This document shows, piece after piece, positions 34,630-44,554 of a stretch of 64,000 bases of DNA. This stretch comes from PALSA-188 sp963828635. Its GTDB lineage: Bacteria; Acidobacteriota; Terriglobia; Terriglobales; Acidobacteriaceae. Numbering within the stretch: position 1 is the first letter of the stretch; each line of letters opens with the position of its first letter. The stretch is taken from positions 1,488,001-1,552,000 of the forward strand of contig CAWHFA010000004.1 of assembly GCA_963828635.1 (NCBI GenBank), read 5' to 3'. The notes below the pieces were generated by a model. That model had not been told where the DNA came from and did not search any database. It saw only the letters and a program-made list of their open reading frames with translations. A program made the translations under genes and the position numbers.

Positions 34630-35103
34630 TTATTTGATGTGGCAGGTCGCGAGGCCGCGCTTTTCCAGGTACTGCTGGTGATAATCTTCTGCCTCATAAA
34701 AAGTAACGGCGGGGACAATCTGGGTCACGATCGGCTTGCTGAATCGCCGCGACTTTTCTAACTGCTCCTTAGACTCCTTCGCGGCGGCTTCTTGTTCGGC
34801 ATCGTGAAAAAAGATCGCCGAACGATATTGCTTTCCGAAGTCTGGCCCCTGGCGATTCAATTGAGTGGGGTCATGGTTTTCCCAGAAAACTTGCAGCAAC
34901 TGGTCATACGACAGTTTGGCCGGATCGTAATTGATTTCGACAGCCTCGGCATGACCGGTAGTGTCGGTGCAAACATCTTTATATGTAGGGTTGACGGTCT
35001 TGCCGCCCAGGTATCCTACACGGGTCGCGGCTACGCCGGGCAATTGGCGGAAAGCAGCTTCTACTCCCCAAAAGCACCCTGCCGCAAATGTTGCTTTGGC
35101 CAT
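34630..35103 (-). CDS. msrA: Peptide methionine sulfoxide reductase A
   Basis: MsrA (157 aa) reduces the S-epimer of methionine sulfoxide in proteins. The active-site motif GCFWGVE has the catalytic Cys10, and the family segments VGYLGG, NPTYKDVCTDTTGHAEAVEI, FWENHDPTQLNRQGPDFGKQYRSAIFF and YHQQYLEKRG are complete. A Cys near the C-terminus (ATCHIK) may serve as the resolving residue. ATG 35103 fits the family; an upstream ATG at 35115 adds four residues. It is convergent with the selenoprotein gene, so the two oxidative-stress genes are neighbours but not cotranscribed. Confidence 0.94.
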   Translation of the reverse strand: MAKATFAAGCFWGVEAAFRQLPGVAATRVGYLGGKTVNPTYKDVCTDTTGHAEAVEINYDPAKLSYDQLLQVFWENHDPTQLNRQGPDFGKQYRSAIFFHDAEQEAAAKESKEQLEKSRRFSKPIVTQIVPAVTFYEAEDYHQQYLEKRGLATCHIK

Positions 35104-35148
35104 CGTATCCTCCATTGAGCTATTGGATGCGCGAGCGTCTCAAAAGTT

Positions 35149-36048
35149 TTAACCCTTCCCAGAGTGCAGCAAATCTTCTAATGCAGGGCGCAATTCAGGA
35201 TATTGGAAGAGGTACCCGGAGGCTTCAAGTTTCGCGGGTTTTACGCGCTGGCCGGCCAACAAGACCCCATCCGCCATCTCCCCGAAGATCACCCGAGCTA
35301 CCGGCGACGGCAGGCGCAAGAATGCAAGGCGCGACAATACGGCACCCAATGTTTGCGTGAATTCCGCATTAGTCACCGGGTTGGGTGCGACCAAATTGAC
35401 TGGTCCATTAATGGGGTTGTCGAGGATATGATGCACGGCTCCAACTAAGTCGGCAATGTGGATCCAACTCAGCCATTGTTTGCCGGAACCCAGTTTTGCG
35501 CCCAATCCAAATTTGAATGGAAGCAGCATTTCTTTAAGCGCGCCGCCGCGCGCCGACAACACTACCCCGATACGCATTTGCACGGTGCGAGTTCCCGCGT
35601 CGCTCGCCGATTTGGTCGCGGACTCCCACTGGCGACAGACCTCAGCGAGAAAACCATCGCCAGAACGGCTATCTTCCGTGAGTGTTTCGTCGCCACGATC
35701 ACCGTAATATCCAATGGCCGAGGCTGAAATCATTACGCGCGGGATGGGGTTCGCCAAGGCCAGCGCTGAGGACAGCTGGAGTGTTCCAGCGATGCGGCTT
35801 TCAAGGATGCGCTTCTTTTTAGCCGGAGTCCAACGGCCTGCGACAGGCTCCCCTCCCAAGTTAATCACGGCATCGAAACCTGACAGGGATTCGGGATTTA
35901 AGGGCCCAGTAAGGAACGAGCCCGTGGGTTCCGAAGGGGGCTGACGAAGGAAGCGGGTGATCTCGATTCCATCTTTTTCGAGGGCTGGGATTGACGCGGT
36001 CCCAATGAGACCTGAAGATCCGGTGATGAGGATGCGGCGCTTGATCAT
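35149..36048 (-). CDS. TIGR01777-type SDR epimerase (YfcH/SulA-like)
   Basis: The 299-aa protein is an extended short-chain dehydrogenase of the TIGR01777 family. Evidence is ILITGSSGLIGTASIPAL (NAD-binding), INLGGEPVAGRWTPAKKKRILESR, SASAIGYYGDRGDE with the family catalytic Tyr region, and SWIHIADLVGAVHHIL. The C-terminal DUF1731-like part ends near YPELRPALEDLL. It is a common but poorly understood cytoplasmic enzyme; a cell-division role is proposed for some homologues. Substrate is unknown. Confidence 0.9.
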   Translation of the reverse strand: MIKRRILITGSSGLIGTASIPALEKDGIEITRFLRQPPSEPTGSFLTGPLNPESLSGFDAVINLGGEPVAGRWTPAKKKRILESRIAGTLQLSSALALANPIPRVMISASAIGYYGDRGDETLTEDSRSGDGFLAEVCRQWESATKSASDAGTRTVQMRIGVVLSARGGALKEMLLPFKFGLGAKLGSGKQWLSWIHIADLVGAVHHILDNPINGPVNLVAPNPVTNAEFTQTLGAVLSRLAFLRLPSPVARVIFGEMADGVLLAGQRVKPAKLEASGYLFQYPELRPALEDLLHSGKG

Positions 36049-36147
36049 GCGGGGTTACACAGGAGGGCCGCTCGGACTGCCGTGCGATCGCCTATTGTTT
36101 GATGATGGTACTTCGGATTTGGAACCGGAGGCGTCGTGGAGCTTCTC

Positions 36148-37425
36148 TCAATTGGAAAGACCGGGACGTCGATCCCTATTGGTTGCGGTTATCGCATCCG
36201 CGGGCGCTATGTAGGTTCGAGTGATGCGATCATGCCAGCAAAGCTGGTCTTCATCGAGAAAGCACCATGCGTATCCCAAGCCAAGAGACACGCCGCACAG
36301 GGCGGAAGCAAGGACGCGCCAGCGCCGCCGCTGACGTGGGACCGAAGTTCCGTCAAAGTGGCTCAAGCGAAGTCTCGCTATTTTCAAGCCGGGGGTCGTC
36401 CCGCAATGAACAATTAAGAAGTACTGAAAGCTTGACCAGAAAACTACTGCTGTCGCGATGGCCATCGCAGCGCCCGCACGAAGCGGTGGAATCGAACTGG
36501 TGATGCGCCAGAAGATGGAGGCGAATATCAAAACTCCAGCGAGCACGATGGAAGCATCCACGAAAGTGGCGGCCAGCCTCCTTACCATTCGTGCAGGCTG
36601 TAGCGGCATCTCGAAACCGCGGCGTCGTTCGGCGGCTGGGGCCTCGATTTGCTCGATCAGAATGCCGCCGAGAGCCGGGGGCGCAGGAACGATTTCGGGG
36701 GCCTCCAGTATGCGGGGACGGTCGAAAACGGATTCCGCCAGTTCGTCCAAGGGCACCGGAGCCGAAGTTAGGCTGCGAGGGAATTCGATAATTCGCGCCG
36801 TCGATTCAGCAGATGTTGACGAACGCCGGGCCGGCGCGGCTTCAGGTTCAACCGGCGGCGATATCGCCAGTGAACTGATGTTCACATTCGCAGGGGACGA
36901 TGCAGGATTACGCCAAGCTTCCTGGGGCTCAAATTTCAGCTGCAACGACGGATACCGCGGCTCGCGAGGCCGCTTGCGGGCCTGATATTTGCTCAACCGG
37001 TCGCTCACCTCGTTGCGCCAAGAGCTATCCGACTGCTTCGGTTGCGAGGGTGGTTGCGATTGTGAGAATGCGAGAAGAGCGGGATCGCAAGCCTCAGCAC
37101 TGGTGGAAACTTTTTCGTCTTCGATTTCGGAAATATTAGTTTCGTAATCACTAATTTCGCGGTCATTAGTTTCGCAATCATCTGAAGAGGTCTGAAAATT
37201 AGTGGACTCCTGGACGACAAAACGCGGTGGACTTGCTCGACGTTTCTCATTTATGAGCAAGCTGTCTTGGCTGGCATCGTAGAGGTCAGCATCAATATGG
37301 TGACTAAGGGCGCACGCCTGAGGATTTTCGATGGCGGGCTGGGCCCCTCCGGGCGGAATAGGCGGTACGCCCGCATTTCCCCGCTCACCTGCATCCTGCC
37401 CGTCGACTTCAAATCTAAATTTCAT
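36148..37425 (-). CDS. RDD-family membrane protein with long disordered N-terminus
   Basis: This 425-aa protein has a large polar, low-complexity N-terminal region (about 1-275) rich in Ser, Pro, Glu and Arg. The RDD-like membrane domain begins RMVRRLAATFVDASIVLAGVLIFASIFW and continues with AMAIATAVVFWSSFQYFLIVHCGTTPGLKIARLRL. RDD proteins are small transmembrane proteins of unclear role, some linked to Na+/H+ transport. The long N-terminal tail is unusual and may be cytoplasmic and mediate contacts. GAGAG precedes ATG 37425. The divergent lptD lies 121 nt away. Confidence 0.75.
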   Translation of the reverse strand: MKFRFEVDGQDAGERGNAGVPPIPPGGAQPAIENPQACALSHHIDADLYDASQDSLLINEKRRASPPRFVVQESTNFQTSSDDCETNDREISDYETNISEIEDEKVSTSAEACDPALLAFSQSQPPSQPKQSDSSWRNEVSDRLSKYQARKRPREPRYPSLQLKFEPQEAWRNPASSPANVNISSLAISPPVEPEAAPARRSSTSAESTARIIEFPRSLTSAPVPLDELAESVFDRPRILEAPEIVPAPPALGGILIEQIEAPAAERRRGFEMPLQPARMVRRLAATFVDASIVLAGVLIFASIFWRITSSIPPLRAGAAMAIATAVVFWSSFQYFLIVHCGTTPGLKIARLRLSHFDGTSVPRQRRRWRVLASALCGVSLGLGYAWCFLDEDQLCWHDRITRTYIAPADAITATNRDRRPGLSN

Positions 37426-37546
37426 GAATCTCTCGCAACGGACTCGAACTCCTGGTCATTTTGCCGAGGCGTCACGGACATGCTAAGGTCAGCAATTGCG
37501 ACCTTTGTCCTTCCCTTTATCTATTCGATTAGCTTTCGCGTTAGGG

Positions 37547-40006
37547 ATGAAGTCCCGCTTTAGATTCCTTATCACGGCAGTATTAGTTTGTCATGTCTTA
37601 GTGCGTCCTCCGCTAGTTACCAGCCAGTTGCGGGTAGCGTCAGATCGTCAAGATTCCGCGCAAAAATTGCCCAACGACCCGAATAAGACCTATCAGGAAA
37701 TTTCCTGGAGTGCGATCACCCAAGAATTGAATGGGCCCAGCATCACGCTTCGCGGGGACGCGCAAATTCATTACGGAGTGTTCACTTTGCGCGCCGACGA
37801 AATGACCTTCAACCGAGACACCGGAGATGCAAAGGTGGAAGGGCACGTGGTGCTCGATGGTGGAGCCAATGAGGAGCACATCACTGCCAGCCGCGGGACT
37901 TACAACCTTAATTCTGAAGTTGGGAATTTTGAAAACGTGCACGGTGCAGCCGGATTGAAAGTAAAAGGATCGCGGCTGATTCTCACCTCGGCGTCGCCGT
38001 TCGTGTTTACCGGGAGATCGGTGCGAAAGACCGGGCCGGACCATTACCTAGTGTATGACGGCTCGATTACGACTTGCGAATTACCGAGTCCGAAGTGGCA
38101 GTTCTTTGCACACAAAATCGTGGTCGAGGTCGGGGGCAACGCGACCATCTATCGAAGCACTTTCCGTATTGAGGGTGTGCCCGTTCTTTACTTTCCGTAT
38201 GCGACCCACCCCATCGAGCGAACTCCACGGCACTCGGGTTTTTTAGTGCCCAACATCGGGCGTTCTTCCACGAAGGGCAACATGCTCGGCGACTCGGTAT
38301 TTCTGGCGATCAATCGCAGCACGGATCTCACTCTTGGGGCTGAATATTTCTCCACCCGAGGGTGGGCCCCGCAGGGCGAGTTCCGGGCGCGTCCCACGGA
38401 AAATTCTTTTTTGAACTTAACTTTTTTTAGCGTGCTGGATCGCGGAGTTAGAGGAGTCGATCAAGGGGGAGCGGAAGTGCGGCTAAATGCGGAAGATGCT
38501 TTCGCACATCATTTTCGCGGCGTGGCTGACATCGATTACCTGAGTTCGTTTGTATTCCGCCTTGCTTTTAACGATGTATTCACTCAAGCGGTAAATTCGG
38601 AGGTGAAATCCAACGCATTCCTCTCGAACTCCACTCGCGGGTATTTTTATAACGGGTCGGTGCGACGTTATCAAAATTTCGAGAGCACAAAACTGGGGGA
38701 CTACATCACGATTCTCCACGCGCCAGGAGTGGAGTTGTCGAGCGTGGATCATCAAGTTTGGAAGTCTCCTTTTTATTGGTCATATGACGGTGCTGCGAGC
38801 GGGCTTTCCCGCACGGAGCCGGGTTTTCATACAGCGCCGCTGGTAGGGCGGTTCGATGCGGCCCCCAACATTTCTCTGCCGCTACGATTTTATGGATGGT
38901 CGATACGTCCGGATATCGCAATACGCAACACCATTTACACCACGCAACTGCTTCCTTTCGGAGAAGTTGGCACGCCAAAATCCAGTGTGATCGACCGCAA
39001 GTCTTTCGAGAGTTCCGTGGATATCAGACCTCCTTATTTGGAGAAAATATTCGACAGGGAAATACTGGGCAGAAAATGGAAGCACGTGATTGAACCGCGA
39101 ATCACCTACAGGTACGTCACGGGAATAAATAATTTCTCGAGGATCGTGCGCTTCGACGAGCGCGACGTTTTAAGCAATACCAACGAAATTGAATATTCCG
39201 TGATCCATCGCCTGTATGCGAAGTCGAAGGACAAAGACGAAAAGAGCTGCGTGACGGAAGGAATGCCTGCGCTCATGGTCGGAGGCTCGGTAGGGACGAG
39301 TTCCTTGCCCTGGGAATCGCGGAAGGCAGGGGTCGATACGGAATGCCAGCCTCATCAACAGACTCGAGAAGTGGTCGCTTGGGAAGTGACGCAAAAATAT
39401 TTCATTGATCCCACGTTTGGAGGAGCGCTGGTGGCAGGGCGTCCCAATGTTTTCAGCACGACCCTGGATTTGACGGGAATTGCCTTTCTAACTCAGCCCC
39501 GTAGGCTTTCTCCTTTGATTTCCCGCCTACGCATCCAAAACACCGACCATACCGATGTTGAATGGGACATCGACTATGACTTCAAGCAGCGGCGCATCAA
39601 TACCAGCACCGCCCTCCTCAATTATCGCTTCGGACAATTTACCGTGGGTGGGGGCGACGCCTTCCTTCAGGTCGCGACTGGCACGCAAGTGGGAGGCGCT
39701 GGCGCTACAACTTCATCATCCGCTTTCGAGCAATCGTTCAATCAATTTCGCGTTGTGCTCGGTTATGGACATATGGGGAAGCGCGGATTCAGCGGGGCCA
39801 CTAATATCGGGTTCGATGCGAACTTGAATCAGTTGCAGTATGGATCCATACAGACTGCTTACAATTGGGATTGTTGCGGGTTTGATATTGAATATCGGCG
39901 ATTCGCTTTGGGTTCCGTACGAAATGAAAACCAATTTCGGTTTACATTCGCGTTGGCGAACATTGGAGCGTTTGGAAATTTGAAGCGTCAGGAAAGATTG
40001 TTTTAA
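37547..40006 (+). CDS. lptD: LPS-assembly protein LptD
   Basis: LptD (819 aa from this start) is the outer-membrane channel that, with LptE, inserts lipopolysaccharide into the outer leaflet. A signal peptide (FRFLITAVLVCHVLV) is followed by the OstA/LptA-like jellyroll with ITLRGDAQIHYGVFTLRADEMTFNRDTGDAKVEGHVVL (about 55-130). The LptD barrel follows, with PVLYFPYATHPIERTPRHSGFLVPNIGRSSTKG, ending with NRFTFALANIGAFG-like. A TTG at 37496 would add 17 residues; ATG 37547 is chosen for the signal peptide fit. It indicates a Gram-negative envelope, consistent with lpxA and fabZ downstream. Confidence 0.92.
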   Translation: MKSRFRFLITAVLVCHVLVRPPLVTSQLRVASDRQDSAQKLPNDPNKTYQEISWSAITQELNGPSITLRGDAQIHYGVFTLRADEMTFNRDTGDAKVEGHVVLDGGANEEHITASRGTYNLNSEVGNFENVHGAAGLKVKGSRLILTSASPFVFTGRSVRKTGPDHYLVYDGSITTCELPSPKWQFFAHKIVVEVGGNATIYRSTFRIEGVPVLYFPYATHPIERTPRHSGFLVPNIGRSSTKGNMLGDSVFLAINRSTDLTLGAEYFSTRGWAPQGEFRARPTENSFLNLTFFSVLDRGVRGVDQGGAEVRLNAEDAFAHHFRGVADIDYLSSFVFRLAFNDVFTQAVNSEVKSNAFLSNSTRGYFYNGSVRRYQNFESTKLGDYITILHAPGVELSSVDHQVWKSPFYWSYDGAASGLSRTEPGFHTAPLVGRFDAAPNISLPLRFYGWSIRPDIAIRNTIYTTQLLPFGEVGTPKSSVIDRKSFESSVDIRPPYLEKIFDREILGRKWKHVIEPRITYRYVTGINNFSRIVRFDERDVLSNTNEIEYSVIHRLYAKSKDKDEKSCVTEGMPALMVGGSVGTSSLPWESRKAGVDTECQPHQQTREVVAWEVTQKYFIDPTFGGALVAGRPNVFSTTLDLTGIAFLTQPRRLSPLISRLRIQNTDHTDVEWDIDYDFKQRRINTSTALLNYRFGQFTVGGGDAFLQVATGTQVGGAGATTSSSAFEQSFNQFRVVLGYGHMGKRGFSGATNIGFDANLNQLQYGSIQTAYNWDCCGFDIEYRRFALGSVRNENQFRFTFALANIGAFGNLKRQERLF

Positions 40007-40050
40007 GAAAAATTGCGAAACGCGAGTACCCCATTTTAGGGAACATCTCG

Positions 40051-41430
40051 ATGGCTTTTGCTGATCAACTCGGATTCGCTTTTAAAGCGCCGGACCGGCG
40101 TATTTGGTCGGTGCGGGAGTTGGTTGCCGCGGTACGCACTCATATTGAGCGCGAGTATGGCGACGCCTGGGTCGAGGGTGAGATTTCAAATTTTCGCGCC
40201 CAATCTTCCGGGCATTTTTACTTCACGCTGAAAGATGAGAATTCACAACTCAGCGTAGTGATTTTTCGTTTGCAGGCTAAATTGCTGCGGTTTCGCCCGG
40301 AAAACGGAATGCAAATCGTGGCACGAGGCAAAGTTTCGATCTACGAAGACCGCGGCCAATTGCAGATGATCGCAGAGTATCTGGAGCCTAAGGGCGCGGG
40401 CGCTTTGCAGATTGCCTTCGAGCAACTCAAGGCAAAGCTCGAAGCTGAGGGACTGTTCGGCCCGGAGCATAAAAAAACGATTCCCGCATTACCCCGACGA
40501 ATCGGAATCGTGACTTCCCCACAAGGGGCTGCGTTGCGCGACATTCTAAATATCCTGCAAAGACGTCACCACACCGCGAACATCGTAATTTTCCCATCGC
40601 AAGTACAGGGCGATGCCGCGCCATTGGAAGTCATGAACGGCGTCCGCTATTTCAATCGAGCGGGAAATGTCGATGTGATTATTGTGGCCAGGGGAGGCGG
40701 TTCGGCTGAAGATCTTGCGGCGTTCAATCATGAAGGTTTGGCGCGGGCCATTGCGTCTTCAACAATCCCAGTAATTTCTGCCATTGGGCATGAAACCGAT
40801 TTCACCATAATCGATTTTGTGGCAGATCTGCGAGCGCCCACACCCTCCGCAGCTGCCGAACTGGTTATTCGGTCACGTCAAGGAATTGAAGAGCAATCGC
40901 AGGAACTTCGCTTGCGGCTGGCGCGAGCCATGCGGTATCGCTTGCTCATGGGCAGGCAAGCGTTAACTGAGTTGGCACAACACGGCGCATTTGGCCGCAT
41001 GATGGACTTCATCAATCAACGCGAGCAGCGCGTGGATGAGTTCACTCACCGGCTAGAGCAGTCAGAACGTAGAATCCTGGAGAAAAAACGCCGGAGGTCG
41101 GACGCAGCTGCAGCAGCGGTGCGGCACTTCGACGTGCGCCGCGTGCTTTTGGGGGTGCGCAAAGAATTGGATTCGAGCGTTGCCGCCATGATTGCGGCCA
41201 CTCGCAATCAACTGCTGCAACAGCGGGCCCATCTGGATCGAGTTACGCATCAGATCGAAGCGCTTTCGCCGCTGGCCATCCTGGAACGTGGCTACGCACT
41301 GGTATTTGATTCCTCGAGAAAGCTAGTGAAGGATGCATCGCAGGTAAACCCTGAATCGGAAATCACGGCCCGGCTTTCGCGGGGTACCTTGATCGCTACC
41401 GTTAAAGACATCAGTTCTATTGTTCCCTAA
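40051..41430 (+). CDS. xseA: Exodeoxyribonuclease VII large subunit
   Basis: XseA (459 aa) is the catalytic subunit of the single-strand-specific nuclease ExoVII. The N-terminal OB-fold has WSVRELVAAVRTHIEREYGDAWVEGEISNF and SGHFYFTLKDENSQLSVVIFR. The nuclease domain has GIVTSPQGAALRDILNILQRR, IVARGGGSAEDLAAFNHEGLARAI and PVISAIGHETDFTIIDFVADLRAPTPSAAAE, followed by a coiled-coil C-terminal region. The small subunit gene xseB is not adjacent, and I do not see it in the window. AGGG is 10 nt before the ATG. Confidence 0.95.
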   Translation: MAFADQLGFAFKAPDRRIWSVRELVAAVRTHIEREYGDAWVEGEISNFRAQSSGHFYFTLKDENSQLSVVIFRLQAKLLRFRPENGMQIVARGKVSIYEDRGQLQMIAEYLEPKGAGALQIAFEQLKAKLEAEGLFGPEHKKTIPALPRRIGIVTSPQGAALRDILNILQRRHHTANIVIFPSQVQGDAAPLEVMNGVRYFNRAGNVDVIIVARGGGSAEDLAAFNHEGLARAIASSTIPVISAIGHETDFTIIDFVADLRAPTPSAAAELVIRSRQGIEEQSQELRLRLARAMRYRLLMGRQALTELAQHGAFGRMMDFINQREQRVDEFTHRLEQSERRILEKKRRRSDAAAAAVRHFDVRRVLLGVRKELDSSVAAMIAATRNQLLQQRAHLDRVTHQIEALSPLAILERGYALVFDSSRKLVKDASQVNPESEITARLSRGTLIATVKDISSIVP

Positions 41431-41555
41431 TCGGTGCTTGGTGCTCGCTCAGCCTTCCCGCCGTGAATTACAATTGCGGGGGAAGGACGCAGCTGGCATG
41501 TAGCTAGCAGCCTGAACCAGAGGGGAACAGCTTCATCCGTGGAAAGGGGCCTCCG

Positions 41556-42440
41556 GTGCCACGCATTACAGCCGTATGGCCGCATTTGTCAGTGCTTGCC
41601 GCCGTTGACATCCTGTTGGTGGCTCTGGTCATTTATGAATTTTTCGTACTGATAAAGGGAACGCGCGCCGCATTGATGGTGGTAGGCGTGGCGGTCGTTG
41701 GATTCGCGTTCTATTTCTCACGGCTTGGCGATCTTCCTACTCTTAACTGGTTAATCAGCACGTTTCTTCCTTACGGCGTGTTTGGCTTGATTGTGGTTTT
41801 TGCTCCGGAATTGCGCCAGGCACTGGCCCGCATGGGACGCAAGCTGACGCTGAGCCGGGCACAAACATCGGAGGCGGACGCTTACGACGATATTGTGCTG
41901 GCCGCGAATTTATTTTCGCAAAACCAAACCGGTGCACTGATCGTGATCGAACGCGAAATAGGATTACGCACCTACATTGAGAGCGGAGTGCCGCTGGATG
42001 CGCACATTTCCTATGACTTGCTAGCGACGATTTTTCGTCCTAGCGCTCCGCTGCACGATGGGGCCGTGATCGTGCAGAAGGACCGGGTTGCGGCCGCGGC
42101 CTGTTTCCTGCCGCTCTCGATGAATCCAATTCTCTCCACGCAACTTGGCACCCGGCATCGCGCCGGCATTGGAGTGACCGAAGAAACGGACGCGATCGCC
42201 GTGATCGTTTCCGAAGAAACCGGTGGAATCAGCCTCGCGGTTGGCGGAAGCATCGAGCGCGATCTCACGGTGGAAGGACTGCGCGACAGGTTAGGCGCAC
42301 TGCTGCGGCGGTACGTTCCTCACTCAACTTTACCCACCGTCATCAGCAACGAAACCGAAACTTTAAATGACGCCGAAGAAAGCATCTCTCATGGCGCGGC
42401 ACTGCGAAACCCCGGATCGGAATCGAAGGTAGGCCGCTGA
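41556..42440 (+). CDS. cdaA: Diadenylate cyclase (c-di-AMP synthase) CdaA
   Basis: This 294-aa membrane enzyme makes cyclic di-AMP from two ATP. Three N-terminal helices (about 9-90) precede the DisA_N/DAC domain. The catalytic motifs are DGAVIV and RHRAGIGV (DGA and RHR motifs), followed by TDAIAVIVSEETGGISLAVGG. The GTG start at 41556 follows a GGAAAGG run. It overlaps the next gene by 1 nt and is followed by cdaR and glmM, the classic c-di-AMP operon order. This indicates c-di-AMP signalling in this organism, probably tied to osmotic and cell-wall control. Confidence 0.95.
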   Translation: MPRITAVWPHLSVLAAVDILLVALVIYEFFVLIKGTRAALMVVGVAVVGFAFYFSRLGDLPTLNWLISTFLPYGVFGLIVVFAPELRQALARMGRKLTLSRAQTSEADAYDDIVLAANLFSQNQTGALIVIEREIGLRTYIESGVPLDAHISYDLLATIFRPSAPLHDGAVIVQKDRVAAAACFLPLSMNPILSTQLGTRHRAGIGVTEETDAIAVIVSEETGGISLAVGGSIERDLTVEGLRDRLGALLRRYVPHSTLPTVISNETETLNDAEESISHGAALRNPGSESKVGR

Positions 42441-43117
42441 TGGCCGAATCGGTTCCCAAACGCCTCGCACAAAATTGGGGATTGAAATTGTTGTCTTTGG
42501 GATTTGCAATCGTACTATGGATGGCGGTGGCCCGTGATCCTCAAGCCGTAGTGGCCGTCGAAGTTCCGGTTGAGTTCAATAACGTGCCGCAGAACCTCGA
42601 GATCAGTACCGAGACCATTCCTCGAATACAGATTCGCCTGCGTGGACCCGAGCGCGCCATTAGGGGACTACAACCCTCGGACATATACGCGGCCCTGGAA
42701 CTCGATGGGCAGAAATCTGGAGATCATACTTTTGATATTACTTCCCGCCAGATTCATCAGCCGCTAGGCTTGGAAGTTGTTCAGGTAGTTCCGAGTCAAA
42801 TTCGCGTGAGCTTTGACGCTCGCATGACACGGCAGGTGGAAGTTCGTCCGCGTGTGATTGGAACCTTTGCCCAGGGTTATCGCCTTGCGCGCATTGTGGC
42901 AAACCCAGGGACGTTACAAGTTACCGGGCCCCAGAAACACTTAGAAGCGGTGGATTCAGCGATTACCGATCCCATTGATGTTAGTGGGGTGATCGACCGA
43001 ATCACCGTGCTCAGACACGCTTACGTCGCCGATCCGTTAGTCCAGGTTAGCTTCCCAGAACCGGTGCAGGTGACGGTTTATGTCGAGAAAGAACCCGCGC
43101 CCAGCGGGAAGAACTGA
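42440..43117 (+). CDS. cdaR: YbbR-domain protein CdaR (CdaA regulator)
   Basis: The 225-aa protein has one N-terminal helix (LGFAIVLWMAVARDP region) and two YbbR-like repeats exported to the periplasmic side: VEVPVEFNNVPQNLEI..., IQIRLRGPERAIRGL and VEVRPRVIGTFAQGYRLARIVANPGTLQVTGP. CdaR-type proteins modulate CdaA. Its ATG overlaps the cdaA stop (TGATGG), and glmM follows after 5 nt. Shorter than Bacillus CdaR (two rather than four repeats), as in many Gram-negatives. Confidence 0.9.
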   Translation: MAESVPKRLAQNWGLKLLSLGFAIVLWMAVARDPQAVVAVEVPVEFNNVPQNLEISTETIPRIQIRLRGPERAIRGLQPSDIYAALELDGQKSGDHTFDITSRQIHQPLGLEVVQVVPSQIRVSFDARMTRQVEVRPRVIGTFAQGYRLARIVANPGTLQVTGPQKHLEAVDSAITDPIDVSGVIDRITVLRHAYVADPLVQVSFPEPVQVTVYVEKEPAPSGKN

Positions 43118-43122
43118 CAGTC

Positions 43123-44523
43123 ATGCCTCCCAGGAAAAGACAATTATTCGGAACAGATGGAATTCGCGGGGTCGCGGGAGAGTTCCCGCTGACTCACGAG
43201 AGCACTTACTTGATTGGATGCGCTCTTGCCCACGATTTGAACCGACGCAAACCTCGCGGACGGGTGGTCATTGGCCAGGATACGCGCGAATCGAGCGCGT
43301 GGATCGCGGAGCGGTTTGCGCTGGGCCTCGCTTCCGCCGGCGTCGAAGTTGACAGCGCCGGAGTGATTACGACCCCCGGGATTGCTTACCTGGCGCGCTC
43401 GAAAAAATATGACGCGGGCGTGGTGATATCGGCTTCGCATAATCCGTGGACAGACAATGGCATCAAGATTTTTTCCGGTGACGGATTCAAGTTGCCAGAC
43501 GCTGATGAACTCGAAATCGAAGGTGAAATTTTTTCGTTATTGGAGAAAAGCGGAGCACACGCCGATGACATCGCGGTGGGTGCTCCCAGTCTTCCCGGAG
43601 AAGCAAGTCTGCGGCGCGGTTACATCGAATGGCTGGCGCGAAGTATAAACACCGATTTGAGCGGCTTGAAAGTTTTGGTGGATTGCGCGAACGGCGCCGC
43701 CACAGCCGAAGCGCCGGAAATGTTCGCAGCTTGCGGGATCCAAGCTACGTTTTTAAGCGCAAGTCCAGACGGTAGAAATATTAATGACGACTGCGGAGCG
43801 TTGCATCCGGGAAGAATTGCGGCGGCGGTTGCCGAATCCAGAGGCGCGTTTGATTTGGGAATCACCTTCGATGGAGACGCGGATCGTGCCCTCTTTAGCG
43901 ACGAGCACGGCCGCATAGTGAATGGCGACGGCGTTCTGTTGCTCGCCGCGCGCGACATGCAGAATCGCAGAACACTTGTCGGCTCGACGGTGGTGTCGAC
44001 CACCATGTCAAACATGGGCCTTGAAATTGCCTTGCGAAAGTTGGGCGTCACCATGCTGCGCGCCGACGTAGGAGATAAGTACGTGCTTGCGGAGATGCTG
44101 AAGACGGGCGCCCTCTTGGGCGGCGAGCAGTCAGGTCACATCATTTTCCGCGACGGCGAAGCCACCACCGGTGATGGATTGCTCACCGCATTGCGGGTGA
44201 TGGAAATTATGGTACGAAGCAGACAGAAGTTATCTCTACTGGTCGCTGACCTGAAAATCTTTCCCCAGACTATTCAAAATATTCGCGTTCAGGAGAAGGT
44301 CCCCTTTGGTGAAATCCCGGAAGTAAAACGTGCAATCGATTCTGTGGAAGAGGAACTAAATGGCAACGGGCGGGTGGTAGTTCGCTATTCGGGGACAGAA
44401 GCGCTCGCGCGGGTGATGGTGGAAGCTGAATCCGAAGAAAAGATGAAAGCTCTCGCCGATAGAATTGCAATCGCCATCAAAAATTCGTTGAGCGAAAGTA
44501 TTGACCAGAAATTGAAAGCATAG
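43123..44523 (+). CDS. glmM: Phosphoglucosamine mutase
   Basis: GlmM (466 aa) converts glucosamine-6-phosphate to glucosamine-1-phosphate for UDP-GlcNAc, hence peptidoglycan and LPS. It begins RKRQLFGTDGIRGVAGE. The phosphoserine is Ser105 in VISASHNPWTDNGIKIF, the metal loop is TFDGDADRALF, the sugar loop is GGEQSGHIIF, and the phosphate loop is VRYSGTEALARVMVE. Length is slightly above 445 typical. The operon with cdaA and cdaR suggests coupling of c-di-AMP and wall precursor supply. Confidence 0.96.
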   Translation: MPPRKRQLFGTDGIRGVAGEFPLTHESTYLIGCALAHDLNRRKPRGRVVIGQDTRESSAWIAERFALGLASAGVEVDSAGVITTPGIAYLARSKKYDAGVVISASHNPWTDNGIKIFSGDGFKLPDADELEIEGEIFSLLEKSGAHADDIAVGAPSLPGEASLRRGYIEWLARSINTDLSGLKVLVDCANGAATAEAPEMFAACGIQATFLSASPDGRNINDDCGALHPGRIAAAVAESRGAFDLGITFDGDADRALFSDEHGRIVNGDGVLLLAARDMQNRRTLVGSTVVSTTMSNMGLEIALRKLGVTMLRADVGDKYVLAEMLKTGALLGGEQSGHIIFRDGEATTGDGLLTALRVMEIMVRSRQKLSLLVADLKIFPQTIQNIRVQEKVPFGEIPEVKRAIDSVEEELNGNGRVVVRYSGTEALARVMVEAESEEKMKALADRIAIAIKNSLSESIDQKLKA

Positions 44524-44554
44524 TTTTTCTTGTACACTCGCGCTGCCGCCGGCC